Part shown: positions 1 to 8,405 of the stretch, piece after piece
How positions within the stretch are numbered: position 1 is the first letter of the stretch
Layout of the letters: every line of letters starts with the position of its first letter
NCBI GenBank assembly: GCA_965226645.1
Contig: CBDDDL010000004.1
Location: 1-64,000, forward strand
Length of the DNA stretch: 64,000 nucleotides
Direction: 5' to 3'
Origin: Poriferisodalis sp965226645
Lineage (GTDB): Bacteria; Actinomycetota; Acidimicrobiia; Acidimicrobiales; Poriferisodalaceae
Translations under genes and position numbers: made by a program
Notes under the pieces: generated by a model
The model's database searches: none
Told to the model about the DNA's origin: nothing
What the model saw: only the letters and a program-made list of their open reading frames with translations

Positions 1-66
1 TTGCAAGTGAGTTGAGTGTAGATGTCGGCGGCTGATTGCCAGTGGTGGAGTCGGCGGGGCATGTGG
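1..66. mobile_element. IS30-family terminal remnant
   Basis: The first 66 bases repeat, with a couple of mismatches, the left end of the IS30-family element at 27090-27155 and then diverge completely. Only the element end, including the GTTGCAAGTGA-like terminal repeat, is kept. It is a truncated copy, or the window edge lies in a repeat. It codes for nothing by itself. Confidence 0.7.
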
Positions 67-159
67 TACTTGCGGCGAAGCAGATCGTGCGGCGAGGGAC
101 CACCTGATATTGGCGACTTGTCAGCGGCCTGCTTCAGGTCCCGGAGTTCACCAATCTGC

Positions 160-348
160 TCACCCCATGTCGGCACTCGGCATCCAAGCCGACGAATTTG
201 AGGCAACGTACCGAGGAACGACCGGTGCAGACGCAGCTACAGCGGCGAAGCACGGGGCTTCCGCAGCCTCGTACGCAGCAACGAGATCAGCGACTCCAGC
301 TTCGTGCTTCTTGAGCTTCGATTCCAGTTCAGCATCGATGTCGCTCAT
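160..348 (-). CDS. Small hypothetical protein (62 aa)
   Basis: A 62-residue ORF starting MSDIDAELESKLKKHEAG. Its N-terminal half is charged and probably helical, and its C-terminal half is rich in Ala, Val and Ser. I recognise no domain. There is no strong Shine-Dalgarno sequence before the ATG. A 15-base C tract (G tract on this strand) lies 34-48 bases upstream, where promoter spacing would matter. The neighbours are an IS remnant on one side and a small HTH gene on the other. It could be real or a decayed fragment. Confidence 0.35.
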   Translation of the reverse strand: MSDIDAELESKLKKHEAGVADLVAAYEAAEAPCFAAVAASAPVVPRYVASNSSAWMPSADMG

Positions 349-381
349 GCCACCCCTTCAGGACGCTTCACCCGCACGGTA

Positions 382-396
382 CCCCCCCCCCCCCCC
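382..396. repeat. Poly-C homopolymer tract (15 C)
   Basis: Fifteen consecutive C residues, then a T and five more C. This is much the longest homopolymer noticed in the window. It lies upstream of the small reverse-strand ORF at 160-348. Confidence 0.9.
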
Positions 397-554
397 TCCC
401 CCGTCTGGCAACAGCCTTGGCACTTCCCCCGTTGGCCGGTCAGTTGGTTAAGGCGGGCTGGTTGCCCGTGGCGTGCTCGGGGCCGGTTCAGCGCCCCGTG
501 GAGCTCCGACTTCTTGTCATTGAGTCCAGCTGCAGTCGGTGGCCGTTGTGGCCT

Positions 555-863
555 CTAGAGACGGTGTTCGGTTCCCCATAGTTGGATGCGGAGTCCGCGT
601 TCGAGGCGGGCGAGGGTTGGCAGGTCGCACCAGGTGAGTCCGTGGGTGATGTTGAACACGGCGTGGGCTGATGCGCCGGTGGTGTCGGCTGCGGCGCGGA
701 GGCTGAGTTCTCGCTGCGTGAGGGTTTCGGTGAGTCGTCGGGCGACGGCTCGGGCGAGGTGTGCTTCTGGTGGTGCGTCGGGTTCGAGTGGGCCGTCGGG
801 CCATTGGGCGTCGGGTGCGAGGTAGTCGCTGGGGTGTGCTTTGAGGGTGCCTCGTTGGGGCAT
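555..863 (-). CDS. Small helix-turn-helix (XRE-like) protein
   Basis: A 102-residue protein if started at the ATG at 863; the frame stays open further upstream, but that part is Arg-rich and looks non-coding. Residues about 40-100 have the pattern of a five-helix Cro/XRE fold: an LARAVARRLTETL helix, then LSLRAAADTTGASAHAVFNI as the helix-turn-helix, then a helix around LPTLARLERGL. DNA binding and regulation of a neighbouring gene are expected. An imperfect 34-base palindrome at 917-950, 54 bases upstream, is a plausible operator. The gene diverges from the recombinase-like/transposase pair that starts at 1323. The start codon is uncertain because no clear ribosome site is seen. Confidence 0.55.
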   Translation of the reverse strand: MPQRGTLKAHPSDYLAPDAQWPDGPLEPDAPPEAHLARAVARRLTETLTQRELSLRAAADTTGASAHAVFNITHGLTWCDLPTLARLERGLRIQLWGTEHRL

Positions 864-916
864 CACCGGAACGGTACTGCGGGTTGGCGGCGAGTCTCGG
901 TTGGCTGTGACACCCC

Positions 917-950
917 CTCCGTAACGTTTCGTTGTCGAAACATTCCGGAG
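917..950. promoter_or_regulatory. Imperfect palindrome, possible operator
   Basis: Two 15-base arms (917-931 and 936-950) match as inverted repeats at 13 of 15 positions around a TTGT centre. The core reads GTTTCG-TTGT-CGAAAC. It lies in the intergenic space upstream of the HTH gene, so it may be an operator for that protein. A structured RNA or transposon end is also possible. Confidence 0.5.
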
Positions 951-1322
951 GTCGGTCGATGCGGTGCATCCCTTTTGAGCAGGTGCCTCGTCTGCCCTCA
1001 GCGCCTGCTCGGCGTAGCGCTTGTCGCCGGCGCCGCGGTTGTGCGCTGAGGGTCGCTCGCAGGGCAAGAAATCGCGCGCTGCATGCGGCGCGGCATGCGA
1101 ATTGCATCCGAGTCACACGATTGTCACATAGCGCCTATATCGCCTGCTCAGCCCATGTGTGCATCCCGCCGATTGCCGAATCTGGGCGCGAAATGGCGTC
1201 GAATCCCGCGAGGCGGTCTGAGCGACTTGGCATTCCTCTCAATGACGGCGCACGGGCCGAGACGCATCGCGTCCTGCCAGACCTCTTTGCGTCCCGGCCC
1301 GTCCTCACCCGAAGGGCGTGCA
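951..1322. other. Intergenic region without a supported gene
   Basis: About 370 bases between the palindrome and the recombinase-like gene. The forward frame of that gene stays open upstream to 1083, but the encoded residues are Arg- and Pro-rich and unlike a domain, so ATG 1323 is preferred as the start. I see no RNA gene or terminator here. Confidence 0.4.
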
Positions 1323-2696
1323 ATGGAGACTAACCATCAGACGAATTCGGCCGGCCCGCAAACTGCGAGGCAGTGCGATGGCGCGGTTGGCGCCGGTGAC
1401 GTGTCGGCGCTGGTGCAGCCCCCGTTGGCGGAGTGGCCTGCGTCGGGGCTGTGGGCGTGGGCGGGTCCGGTCAGCGGGGTGCTGCGTGTTCGGCATGGCG
1501 ACCGGCCGGCGGCAGCGCGGCGCCTTGAGTCGCTGACGGTCGATCTGTTCGGGTCGGGCGTTGCGCTGGGCATGTCGGACATCGGGGATCTGACGCGGGG
1601 CTTCGTTGAGGGCTGGTGCGAGCGTGCGGTGGGCGACGGCGGACGGTCGGGTCCGCGTGCGCCGGACGAGTCGACGGTGCGGTTCAATCGTTGGGCGGCG
1701 CGCAGGATCCTCGAGGCCGCAGTCGAAGGGGGCGCTCGGATCGATCCAGGCGTGCTGGTGCCGCTGCGCAACGCGCGACGGTCCGCTGCCGGGGCGGCGT
1801 CCATCGAGGCCGTTGTCGACATGTGGAATCCGCGCTGGTCGCGCACGGATCTGCGGGAGGGTCAGGTCGTGCTGGGCGAGGTTCGCCCGTGGGTGCTTGA
1901 GACGGGTCCGCCGTCGGTGACGGCGGCTCGGTCGTGGCTGCGGATCGTGGCGGACCACACCGCGGACGTCTACCGCAGAGACGGGACGCTCGATCCCGAT
2001 CACGTGTTTCACCCAGCGAGCATCGATTACCGGGTGATGAAGGTCATCACGGGCCGCTTCCCGTCGACTCGGCGCACTGTGCGCTCGGTGCTGCGGCGCG
2101 TCGGCCGCGCGGTGGCGCCTGCGGTGTCGCCCCGGCAGATGCCGTCCCTCGGCACGGTCGAGGCCGCCGTCATCTACAACGCCGTAGAGGAGGAATCGTT
2201 CCGGCTGGCCGCGGAGCTGGAGTGGCCGTCGAATCGCGCTGCGCGGATGTGGCTGCCCGCGGCGACGCTGGGAGCGGGCCTCAGAGGCGTGGAAGCACGG
2301 ATGCAGGGCCCGGGCGATGTGGCGGCGGTGGGCGACGGGCGTCTGACGGTGCGTGTCGCGGGACGCAACCCGCGCCGGGTGCCGATCCGAGCCGACTACA
2401 CCGGCCTCGCCCTGGAGGCCGTCAGGCTCACGAGCGGGGACCGGTTCATCCCGTCGGAGGCGCACGGGTCGGCTTCGGGACTCGCGAAGCAGCTGCACGT
2501 CGGGGGTGTGGGGTCGCTGTCGCTTTCTCGTGCGCGTGCGACGTGGATCGCCGCGCAGCTCAGAAGCGATGTGTCGCTGAGGGCGCTGCGGCGGTTCAGC
2601 GGCCCGATCAACCATCAGACCTTCGACGCGCTGGTGCGCCAGGCCGCCGAGGAGATGGACGACGAGGCAGCGGTGCTCAAGGGGCTGGCCGCATGA
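1323..2696 (+). CDS. Degenerate tyrosine-recombinase-like protein, partner of a transposase
   Basis: 457 residues from the ATG at 1323. The C-terminal third follows the order of a tyrosine recombinase catalytic domain: GAGLRGVEA around R321 (first Arg box), VAGRNPRRVPI (beta-hairpin that normally carries Lys), LSRARATW around 401-408 (the HxxR box), then RRFSGPINHQTFDAL. Against the family, the box II His appears to be Ser402 with Arg405 kept, the LGH His is Pro, and the nucleophilic Tyr position is Phe434. If so it cannot cut DNA and may act as a DNA-binding or target-selection subunit. Its stop overlaps the start of the DDE transposase gene (ATGA, 2693-2696), so the two are translationally coupled. 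Family assignment is by motif order only. Confidence 0.5.
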   Translation: METNHQTNSAGPQTARQCDGAVGAGDVSALVQPPLAEWPASGLWAWAGPVSGVLRVRHGDRPAAARRLESLTVDLFGSGVALGMSDIGDLTRGFVEGWCERAVGDGGRSGPRAPDESTVRFNRWAARRILEAAVEGGARIDPGVLVPLRNARRSAAGAASIEAVVDMWNPRWSRTDLREGQVVLGEVRPWVLETGPPSVTAARSWLRIVADHTADVYRRDGTLDPDHVFHPASIDYRVMKVITGRFPSTRRTVRSVLRRVGRAVAPAVSPRQMPSLGTVEAAVIYNAVEEESFRLAAELEWPSNRAARMWLPAATLGAGLRGVEARMQGPGDVAAVGDGRLTVRVAGRNPRRVPIRADYTGLALEAVRLTSGDRFIPSEAHGSASGLAKQLHVGGVGSLSLSRARATWIAAQLRSDVSLRALRRFSGPINHQTFDALVRQAAEEMDDEAAVLKGLAA

Positions 2697-4687
2697 TCGG
2701 GCTCGCGCTTTTTTGCGCGTGGCGGCAGCGCATCCTGGGCGAGGCCGACCTGGGCGTGCTCGACCCGGCGGAATACGTGCGCCGCGACAAGCTGCGCAAG
2801 CTGCCCCGTGACCACTCCGACAAGGGCGGCACTCCGATCTCGCCGGTGCATCAAGATGTCCGCGACGCCGAAGCGGCGGTGGACCGATTCGGCATGGCAA
2901 CCACGATCGAGCGTGCGTTCGCGTCGGAACCCGGCCCGTCGTCGAGGCTGGGGACGCGGGCGATGCTGGTCGGCATCGTGCTGGGCGCCATGCGCGGGCG
3001 CAGCTACAGCGTCGCGGACATCTGCTCGGTGCTGGCGGGTCTGCCGCCCGACGCCGCTGTGCGGCTCAACGTGCAGCCCCAGCATCGGCTGGCGAACCCG
3101 ATCAGCTACAGCACGGTGCGCAAGCAGCTCGAGAAGCTCGAGAAGCTCCTCGCAGCGGGCTTCGCCGTCGACGGCGTCTGCTACGGCGTGGCGTGGTTCG
3201 TGGAGTGCCTCGTGCTCGCCCCGGTGCCGCCCGAGGTCCTCGAAGCATTGACAGCGATCGCTGTGGACTCGACCGACCTCGCGACCTGGGCAGTCTCGAA
3301 GGACTTCCGCAAGGAAAAGAACGTCAAGAAGCGCAAGGGCACTCATCCCGACGAGTCGGACGACGACCAAGACGCGTCCGGTGTCCACGACGACGGGATC
3401 AACGCCGAGACTCTCAGGAGAGCAGCAGCGGACCCGCTGGTCAAGCATCGCCTCGATTCGCTCGTGTCGAGCGACCTGGACGAGCCGGACCTCAAACAAC
3501 AGCTGCCCCGAGGCGCAGTGTTCGGCACCCAGATCGGCGATTTCGGCCCCGACGATCGACTGATCCGCAGCCTCGACCCTGATGCGCGGCCCGGCCACAA
3601 GAGCGCAAAAGGCAAAGCTGTCGCAGGGTTCTTCCTCGGCTACGACCTCCACCTCGCGGTCGCAGTGCGCGACTTCCGCTACCACGGCGACCGCGCCGAG
3701 GCCACGCTCGGACCCGAGGTGCTGCCGTTCATCGTGGGGATCAGCCTCAAGGCCGCAGCGACGAACCCCGCGATCGCCGGACTCGAAGCCGCCGCGACCG
3801 CACGCAGCGTCGCGCCGCTCATCCGCGAAGTGCTCGCCGACCGTGCCTACACCAACAAAGCGACCGCGTTCAACAGGGTCCTGCACGAGATGGGCATCGA
3901 CCTCGTCATGGACTACAACAAGCCCGAGGTGCAACGCGACAAGCTCGCCGTGATCGCCGGCAAGCACCAGGTGCGGTTCCACTGCGGCACATGCCTGCAC
4001 CCCTCGACGCCTGCGTCGATGCGCACACCCCCAGCGAAACTCACAGGCGAAGCGCTCGCCGACTGGTACACGATGCGCAACCGCTTCTACCGCTACTCGG
4101 TGACCCAGAGCTATCCCGACGGCCGCAAGCGCATGAAGTGCCCCGTCCACGACCAGCGCATCAAGACCGCCGCGACAGCCAACACCAACCACCGCGACGT
4201 GCCGCTGATGGCGACCCCCAAAGGCAGCAACATCTGCTGCAGCGGGCACGTCACGATGACCCTGGAAAGCCTCGACAAGCACCAGGACACGCCATACGGC
4301 ACCCACGCATGGCTCATGAGCTACGCACGGCGCAACCAAGCCGAGAACGTCAACAAAGAACTCAGACGCACAAGCGGGCTCGACGACGAATCGTGCGTCA
4401 AGTTCGGCTACGTCGCCCACGCCATCGCCTCAGCCGCAGCCTCATGCGCGCACAACATCCGCCAAGCCCGCAAATACCGCGAACAAGCAGCCCAACCCGG
4501 CGCCGCACAAGACAACACCGCCACCGCCACCCACCAAAAGACAACGACCCCCGCAGCCGAACCGCGCTCCGCAAAGCCGCTCAACGCTCTCGAACTGCAC
4601 GACACCTTCCTGCACGACAGCACCGAGACAACCGGCGACGACGAACGGGCCGACGGCGCAGCGACCGGCGACCAGGTACCGCCCTAA
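2693..4687 (+). CDS. DDE-type transposase
   Basis: 664 residues from an ATG that overlaps the upstream stop. An RNase-H-like transposase core is visible: AIAVDSTDLATW (Asp192), LADRAYTNKA (Asp383) and RRNQAENVNKELRR (Glu551 or Glu556), the spacing of IS4-superfamily DDE enzymes with an insertion. Cys/His groups (HCGTC near 431, CPVH near 483, ICCSGH near 515) could bind zinc. A charged Asp-rich linker lies near 220-235. It should cut and join transposon ends. It is coupled to the recombinase-like gene and followed by a hairpin terminator. The exact IS family is not certain, and no terminal repeats were located. Confidence 0.75.
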   Translation: MIGLALFCAWRQRILGEADLGVLDPAEYVRRDKLRKLPRDHSDKGGTPISPVHQDVRDAEAAVDRFGMATTIERAFASEPGPSSRLGTRAMLVGIVLGAMRGRSYSVADICSVLAGLPPDAAVRLNVQPQHRLANPISYSTVRKQLEKLEKLLAAGFAVDGVCYGVAWFVECLVLAPVPPEVLEALTAIAVDSTDLATWAVSKDFRKEKNVKKRKGTHPDESDDDQDASGVHDDGINAETLRRAAADPLVKHRLDSLVSSDLDEPDLKQQLPRGAVFGTQIGDFGPDDRLIRSLDPDARPGHKSAKGKAVAGFFLGYDLHLAVAVRDFRYHGDRAEATLGPEVLPFIVGISLKAAATNPAIAGLEAAATARSVAPLIREVLADRAYTNKATAFNRVLHEMGIDLVMDYNKPEVQRDKLAVIAGKHQVRFHCGTCLHPSTPASMRTPPAKLTGEALADWYTMRNRFYRYSVTQSYPDGRKRMKCPVHDQRIKTAATANTNHRDVPLMATPKGSNICCSGHVTMTLESLDKHQDTPYGTHAWLMSYARRNQAENVNKELRRTSGLDDESCVKFGYVAHAIASAAASCAHNIRQARKYREQAAQPGAAQDNTATATHQKTTTPAAEPRSAKPLNALELHDTFLHDSTETTGDDERADGAATGDQVPP

Positions 4688-4711
4688 AACCTGACAGACA
4701 CCACAAAACAG

Positions 4712-4736
4712 AGGCAGACGGCAATGCCGTCTGCCT
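4712..4736 (+). terminator. Intrinsic-type terminator after the transposase gene
   Basis: An 11-base perfect stem, AGGCAGACGGC paired with GCCGTCTGCCT, around a three-base loop. It begins 25 bases after the transposase stop and is followed by only a short T-rich bit. Confidence 0.65.
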
Positions 4737-4900
4737 TGTCGCGTCCGTCAACAAACCCAAGCGTGCATCCACATGACGCGATGACCATCGGCAGCCCCGA
4801 AGCCACCTCAACTGGCCTCAGAGCACTCCGACAATGCCCAAAACAGCCCAAAACGGCTACAACTGGCCGATACAAGGACACACAACTCGCCTATATCCCA

Positions 4901-5263
4901 TGGTGGAGGTGGCGGGAATCGAACCCGCGTCCTTCAACGTTTCGGTGAGTCTTCTCCGAGCGCAGTCACTGTGCGATTGTCGGGCGACCGAGGGCAGCGA
5001 CACCCTGGCAGTTGCCTTAGCCGTCTGTGAGTGTCCCCGTCACCCCGTCGGCACGGGTGGCGGGCAAGCCCTGCAGATGATGGCGCCGACGCCCGCAGGA
5101 CGGGGGCAGTCGGGCCGAACTCACAACCTCAGATCAGGCTGCGAGCACCAGATCGTCGCGTTCGACGTTGGCGTTTGTATGTTTTCCGACTCTTTAACGT
5201 GGATCCGGAGACCACGGCTCGCTTCTCTCACTTCAACCGTAAAAGTCGAAACCGATCACCCCC
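4901..5263 (-). ncRNA. ssrA: tmRNA (transfer-messenger RNA)
   Basis: A 363-base tmRNA. The 3' end has the tRNA-like T arm (GGTTCGATTCC) and an encoded CCA. The 5' end GGGGGTG pairs with CACCTCC in a seven-base acceptor stem with one G-U pair. The tag reading frame (complement of 5134-5172) resumes at GCC and reads ANVERDDLVLAA followed by TGA. The hydrophobic LAA end is the usual protease degron. With SmpB it rescues stalled ribosomes and tags unfinished proteins. The nearest gene, prmA, diverges from it. Confidence 0.95.
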
Positions 5264-5376
5264 AGGTGGTTTGCGGGAGCCATATCGATGGACTCCCTCG
5301 GCGAGACACAACCCTAGCGACGGCCTGTCACATGCAGAACGCAGCGTGAGCGCCGGTTGGTGGCGACAATGCTGGG

Positions 5377-6273
5377 GTGAGCGAACGGTCTCGACGTACC
5401 TCGCTGTGCGGTGATGTCGATGTCGGCGGCGCGTGCGTCGTGCTGGCCCACTCCACAACGCCGGGGGATCAGGCTCGGCTGCCGCCCAGCTTGCCGCTGT
5501 CGCTTGGGGCCGTTGCGCTCGCAGTGTCGCATGAGCGGCTGCCGCGGGGCCGCTGGGTGAGTCGGGTTCGAGTGGCCGATGATCAAACCGCCCGCGACGT
5601 CGTGGCGCTGCTGCGGGCCGAGGATCAAGCGGCCACGCTGGGACCGCCGGACGCAGCGCACGCAGTCGGCTGGCGCAATCGCAACCGTGCGGTGACGGTG
5701 GGAGAGCGATTGGCCGTGTGCTTCCCGTGGACCGAGGCCGTTGCGCTGGCGGTCGTCGAGATCGATCCCGGCGGGGCGTTCGGAGCGGGGACGCATCCGT
5801 CGACCCGGCTGCTGGCTGAGTGGCTGGCGCGACAGGTGGCCGGCGGAGAAAGGGTGCTAGATATCGGCTGCGGCAGCGGCGTGTTGGCGCTGGTCGCGGC
5901 CCGGTTGGGCGCTGCCGAGGTTGTGGGGATCGACATCGAACCCGCGGCCGTTGCGGCGGCCGAGGCCAATGCCCGCCGCAACGGACTGGACGGGCTGGCC
6001 ACATTCGGCACTGCGCCGGCTCGTGCGGCCGAGCTGGGACTCTTCGACGTGGTCGTGGCCAACATCACTGCCGATGTGCTGATGGCGCTCGCCGCCGATA
6101 TCACCGCCCGCGTCGTGGCAGGCGGCCGTCTGGCACTCAGCGGGATCTCAGCTGCGCAAGTGTCGACTGTGGCCGCGGCGTACCGCGGTCACGGCATCGA
6201 ATTCGAAGCGCCGGTCCGGCTCGACGACTGGGTCTCGCTGGCGGGCTATCGATCCGCCGGGGCGCTGCCCTAA
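5377..6273 (+). CDS. prmA: Ribosomal protein L11 methyltransferase
   Basis: 298 residues from GTG 5377. The Rossmann methyltransferase core shows RVLDIGCGSGVLALVAARLGA (SAM-binding motif I), preceded by the PrmA signature DPGGAFGAGTHPSTR and followed by VVANITADVL, the Asn-containing substrate motif. It is expected to use S-adenosylmethionine to trimethylate ribosomal protein L11. The N-terminal region, which recognises L11, is shorter and less conserved than in E. coli. It diverges from ssrA and converges on an SDR gene. Confidence 0.85.
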   Translation: MSERSRRTSLCGDVDVGGACVVLAHSTTPGDQARLPPSLPLSLGAVALAVSHERLPRGRWVSRVRVADDQTARDVVALLRAEDQAATLGPPDAAHAVGWRNRNRAVTVGERLAVCFPWTEAVALAVVEIDPGGAFGAGTHPSTRLLAEWLARQVAGGERVLDIGCGSGVLALVAARLGAAEVVGIDIEPAAVAAAEANARRNGLDGLATFGTAPARAAELGLFDVVVANITADVLMALAADITARVVAGGRLALSGISAAQVSTVAAAYRGHGIEFEAPVRLDDWVSLAGYRSAGALP

Positions 6274-6299
6274 AGCCTCGGGTGGGTCGGCCTTCGCCT

Positions 6300-7064
6300 C
6301 TACGAGGCCGGCGCGGGGTAGTTCGACCAGGCGGTGACGCCTTGGTAGCCGCCGTCGACGGTGATGGTCTGGCCGGTGACGTAGCGGGCCTTGTCGCTGG
6401 CGAGGAAGGCGACGACGTCGGCGATCTCGTCGGGCTCTCCCCAGCGGCCGAGGGCGATGTGACGTTCGAGGCCGTCGGCGAGACCGGGAATCTCGCGGCC
6501 CGCCGCCCACATGTCGGTGATGATGAGTCCCGGTGCTACGGCGTTCACCCGGATGCCGAACCGGCCGTAGGTGGCCGCCTGGGAGCGCGTCAGCGAGTCG
6601 AGGGCAGCCTTCGTCGCCCCATATGTGGCCAGTTCGCTCACACCGACCGAGCCCGCAATCGACGACATGTGAATGACTGAGCCGTGTCCTCGCTCGCCCA
6701 TCTGGCGGGTCAGCGCCCGGGTGAGCTCGAGCGGCGCAAGGTAGTTGAGCTGCAGAACGGCTTGGTCGCCCCCTGGTTCACGCAGCTCGCCGCGGCCGGC
6801 GTTGTTGACCAGGATGTCCACGCCGCCGAGCGCCTCGACGACCGCCGCGGCCAGCTCGGCTCCTGCGCCGACTTCGCCCAGATCGCTGCGGATCACCACC
6901 GGATCGTGCGGCAGCTCGGCCGCGATCCGTTCGAGATCATCAGCCGCTCGTGCGGCCAACGCGACACGTGCCCCGTCTGCGGCCAGGGCTCGGGCGCAGT
7001 GCTCGCCGATGCCCCGGCTTGCCCCAGTCACCAGCGCCGTTCGTCCGCTCAGCAGATCTGCCAT
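6300..7064 (-). CDS. SDR family oxidoreductase
   Basis: 254 residues from ATG 7064, chosen because AGGAT lies at a good distance before it. Classical short-chain dehydrogenase: TGASRGIG near residue 13 for the dinucleotide, LVNNAG, a catalytic Ser in SSIAGS, and YGATK with Tyr and Lys. The C-terminal YVTGQTITVDGGYQG is the standard SDR end. It uses NAD(P) on a hydroxyl or keto substrate that cannot be named. It converges with prmA. Confidence 0.85.
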   Translation of the reverse strand: MADLLSGRTALVTGASRGIGEHCARALAADGARVALAARAADDLERIAAELPHDPVVIRSDLGEVGAGAELAAAVVEALGGVDILVNNAGRGELREPGGDQAVLQLNYLAPLELTRALTRQMGERGHGSVIHMSSIAGSVGVSELATYGATKAALDSLTRSQAATYGRFGIRVNAVAPGLIITDMWAAGREIPGLADGLERHIALGRWGEPDEIADVVAFLASDKARYVTGQTITVDGGYQGVTAWSNYPAPAS

Positions 7065-7316
7065 GTCTCGATCCTCTCGTCGCACGCTCCGTTGCCGCAT
7101 CAGTCTGCGTCAGGACCGCCTAGGCCCGCTCACTGACCGGGCGCGGTCGTCGGGACGGCCGTCTGGGAGGCCGGCGATGGCTCCGCCGAAATTGGGGCCC
7201 AGCGAAGCAGCCGCCAACATTGCGGTCGGCGATGTTTCCTTCAAACTCGTGGTGCGGCGCGACGGGCGTCGAAATTGTGACCCGGCGATGCTTGCCGGGT
7301 GCGTAGCGTCAGGGTC

Positions 7317-8366
7317 GTGACGACTACGGGAGTCGGCGGCGGGACGCTGCGCATCACGGGTGCCCACGTGCGCTTCGACGCCACAGTGGCACTCGACGGG
7401 GTCGACCTCGCCGTCGGCGACGGAGAGTTGGTGGTGCTGCTCGGCCCGTCGGGCTGCGGCAAGACAACGTTGTTGCGAGCTGCCGCCGGGCTGCAGCCGC
7501 TGGATGCCGGACGGATCGAGCTCGACGGCCGGGACCTGACCGGCCAGCGCCCAGACCAGCGCGGCATCGGCCTGATGTTCCAGGACGAAGTGCTGTTCCC
7601 GCACTTCGACGTCGAGGGCAACGTGGCGTTCGGGTTGCGCATGGCCAAGGTGCCGCTGGTCGAACGGCGCCGACGGGTCGCCGAGGTTCTCGAGCTGGTC
7701 GGCTTGTCCGGTTTCGAACGCCGCGACGTGGCGACGCTGTCGGGCGGCGAAGCCCAGCGGGTCTCGTTGGCCCGCGCACTCGCGCCCGAGCCGAGGGTGC
7801 TGCTGCTCGACGAACCATTCGGGTCGCTCGATCGGCTGTTGCGTGAACGGCTCATCGACGAGTTGCGCCCCGTGCTCGACCAGGTGGGCGTCACAGCCGT
7901 GCACGTCACGCACGACCACCACGAAGCCTTCGCTTTAGCGGACCGCATCGCGATCATGTCAAGAGGTCAGCTGCTGCGCATCGGCACCCCCGAAGAGGTC
8001 TGGACCGATCCTCAGACATCGCAGGTCGCCCGGTTCCTGGGCCACACCAATGTGTTCGACGCCGAGGTGCCGCCGGTGTTGGCCACCGCCGCTGGGCGTG
8101 GCCACGGCTTCGTCCTGCGTTCCGACTGCATCGAGGTCGGCGCCCCAGGCGATCTCGGAGCCGCAAGCGACGACGACCGAGTTGTGCAACTCCAAGCCGC
8201 AGTGGTTCGGCGCCGGTTTCGTGGCGATCGTTATGAGCTGCGCCTTGAAGCGGACATCGGCGGAGCGACGACCTCGTTGGACGCCGTCACACCACATGGC
8301 TCGGCCGTCGGTGCCAACGTCGCGGTCCGCATTGGGCCAAGCGCAGTCATAGCGCTCGACGGCTGA
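7317..8366 (+). CDS. ABC transporter ATP-binding protein (Fe/thiamine/polyamine type)
   Basis: 349 residues from GTG 7317 (another GTG lies at 7299). Walker A GPSGCGKTT, Q-loop FQDEVLFPH, signature LSGGEAQRVSLARAL, Walker B VLLLDEPFGSLD and an H-loop VTHDHHEA are all intact, followed by a TOBE-like C-terminal domain from about 240. The closest architecture is the importer ATPases of the FbpC, ThiQ, PotA and CysA groups. No permease or binding-protein gene is adjacent, so it either serves components encoded elsewhere or has lost its partners. The substrate is not determinable. Confidence 0.8.
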   Translation: MTTTGVGGGTLRITGAHVRFDATVALDGVDLAVGDGELVVLLGPSGCGKTTLLRAAAGLQPLDAGRIELDGRDLTGQRPDQRGIGLMFQDEVLFPHFDVEGNVAFGLRMAKVPLVERRRRVAEVLELVGLSGFERRDVATLSGGEAQRVSLARALAPEPRVLLLDEPFGSLDRLLRERLIDELRPVLDQVGVTAVHVTHDHHEAFALADRIAIMSRGQLLRIGTPEEVWTDPQTSQVARFLGHTNVFDAEVPPVLATAAGRGHGFVLRSDCIEVGAPGDLGAASDDDRVVQLQAAVVRRRFRGDRYELRLEADIGGATTSLDAVTPHGSAVGANVAVRIGPSAVIALDG

Positions 8367-8405
8367 TCCGGGCTGGCCGCAACAGACCGCTGCGGCCAGT
8401 TCGGG

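Noticed and set aside
2615..4420. 601-codon open frame antisense to the DDE transposase gene
   Set aside because: Shadow of a high-GC gene in another frame; no start or domain, and the forward frame has clear transposase motifs.
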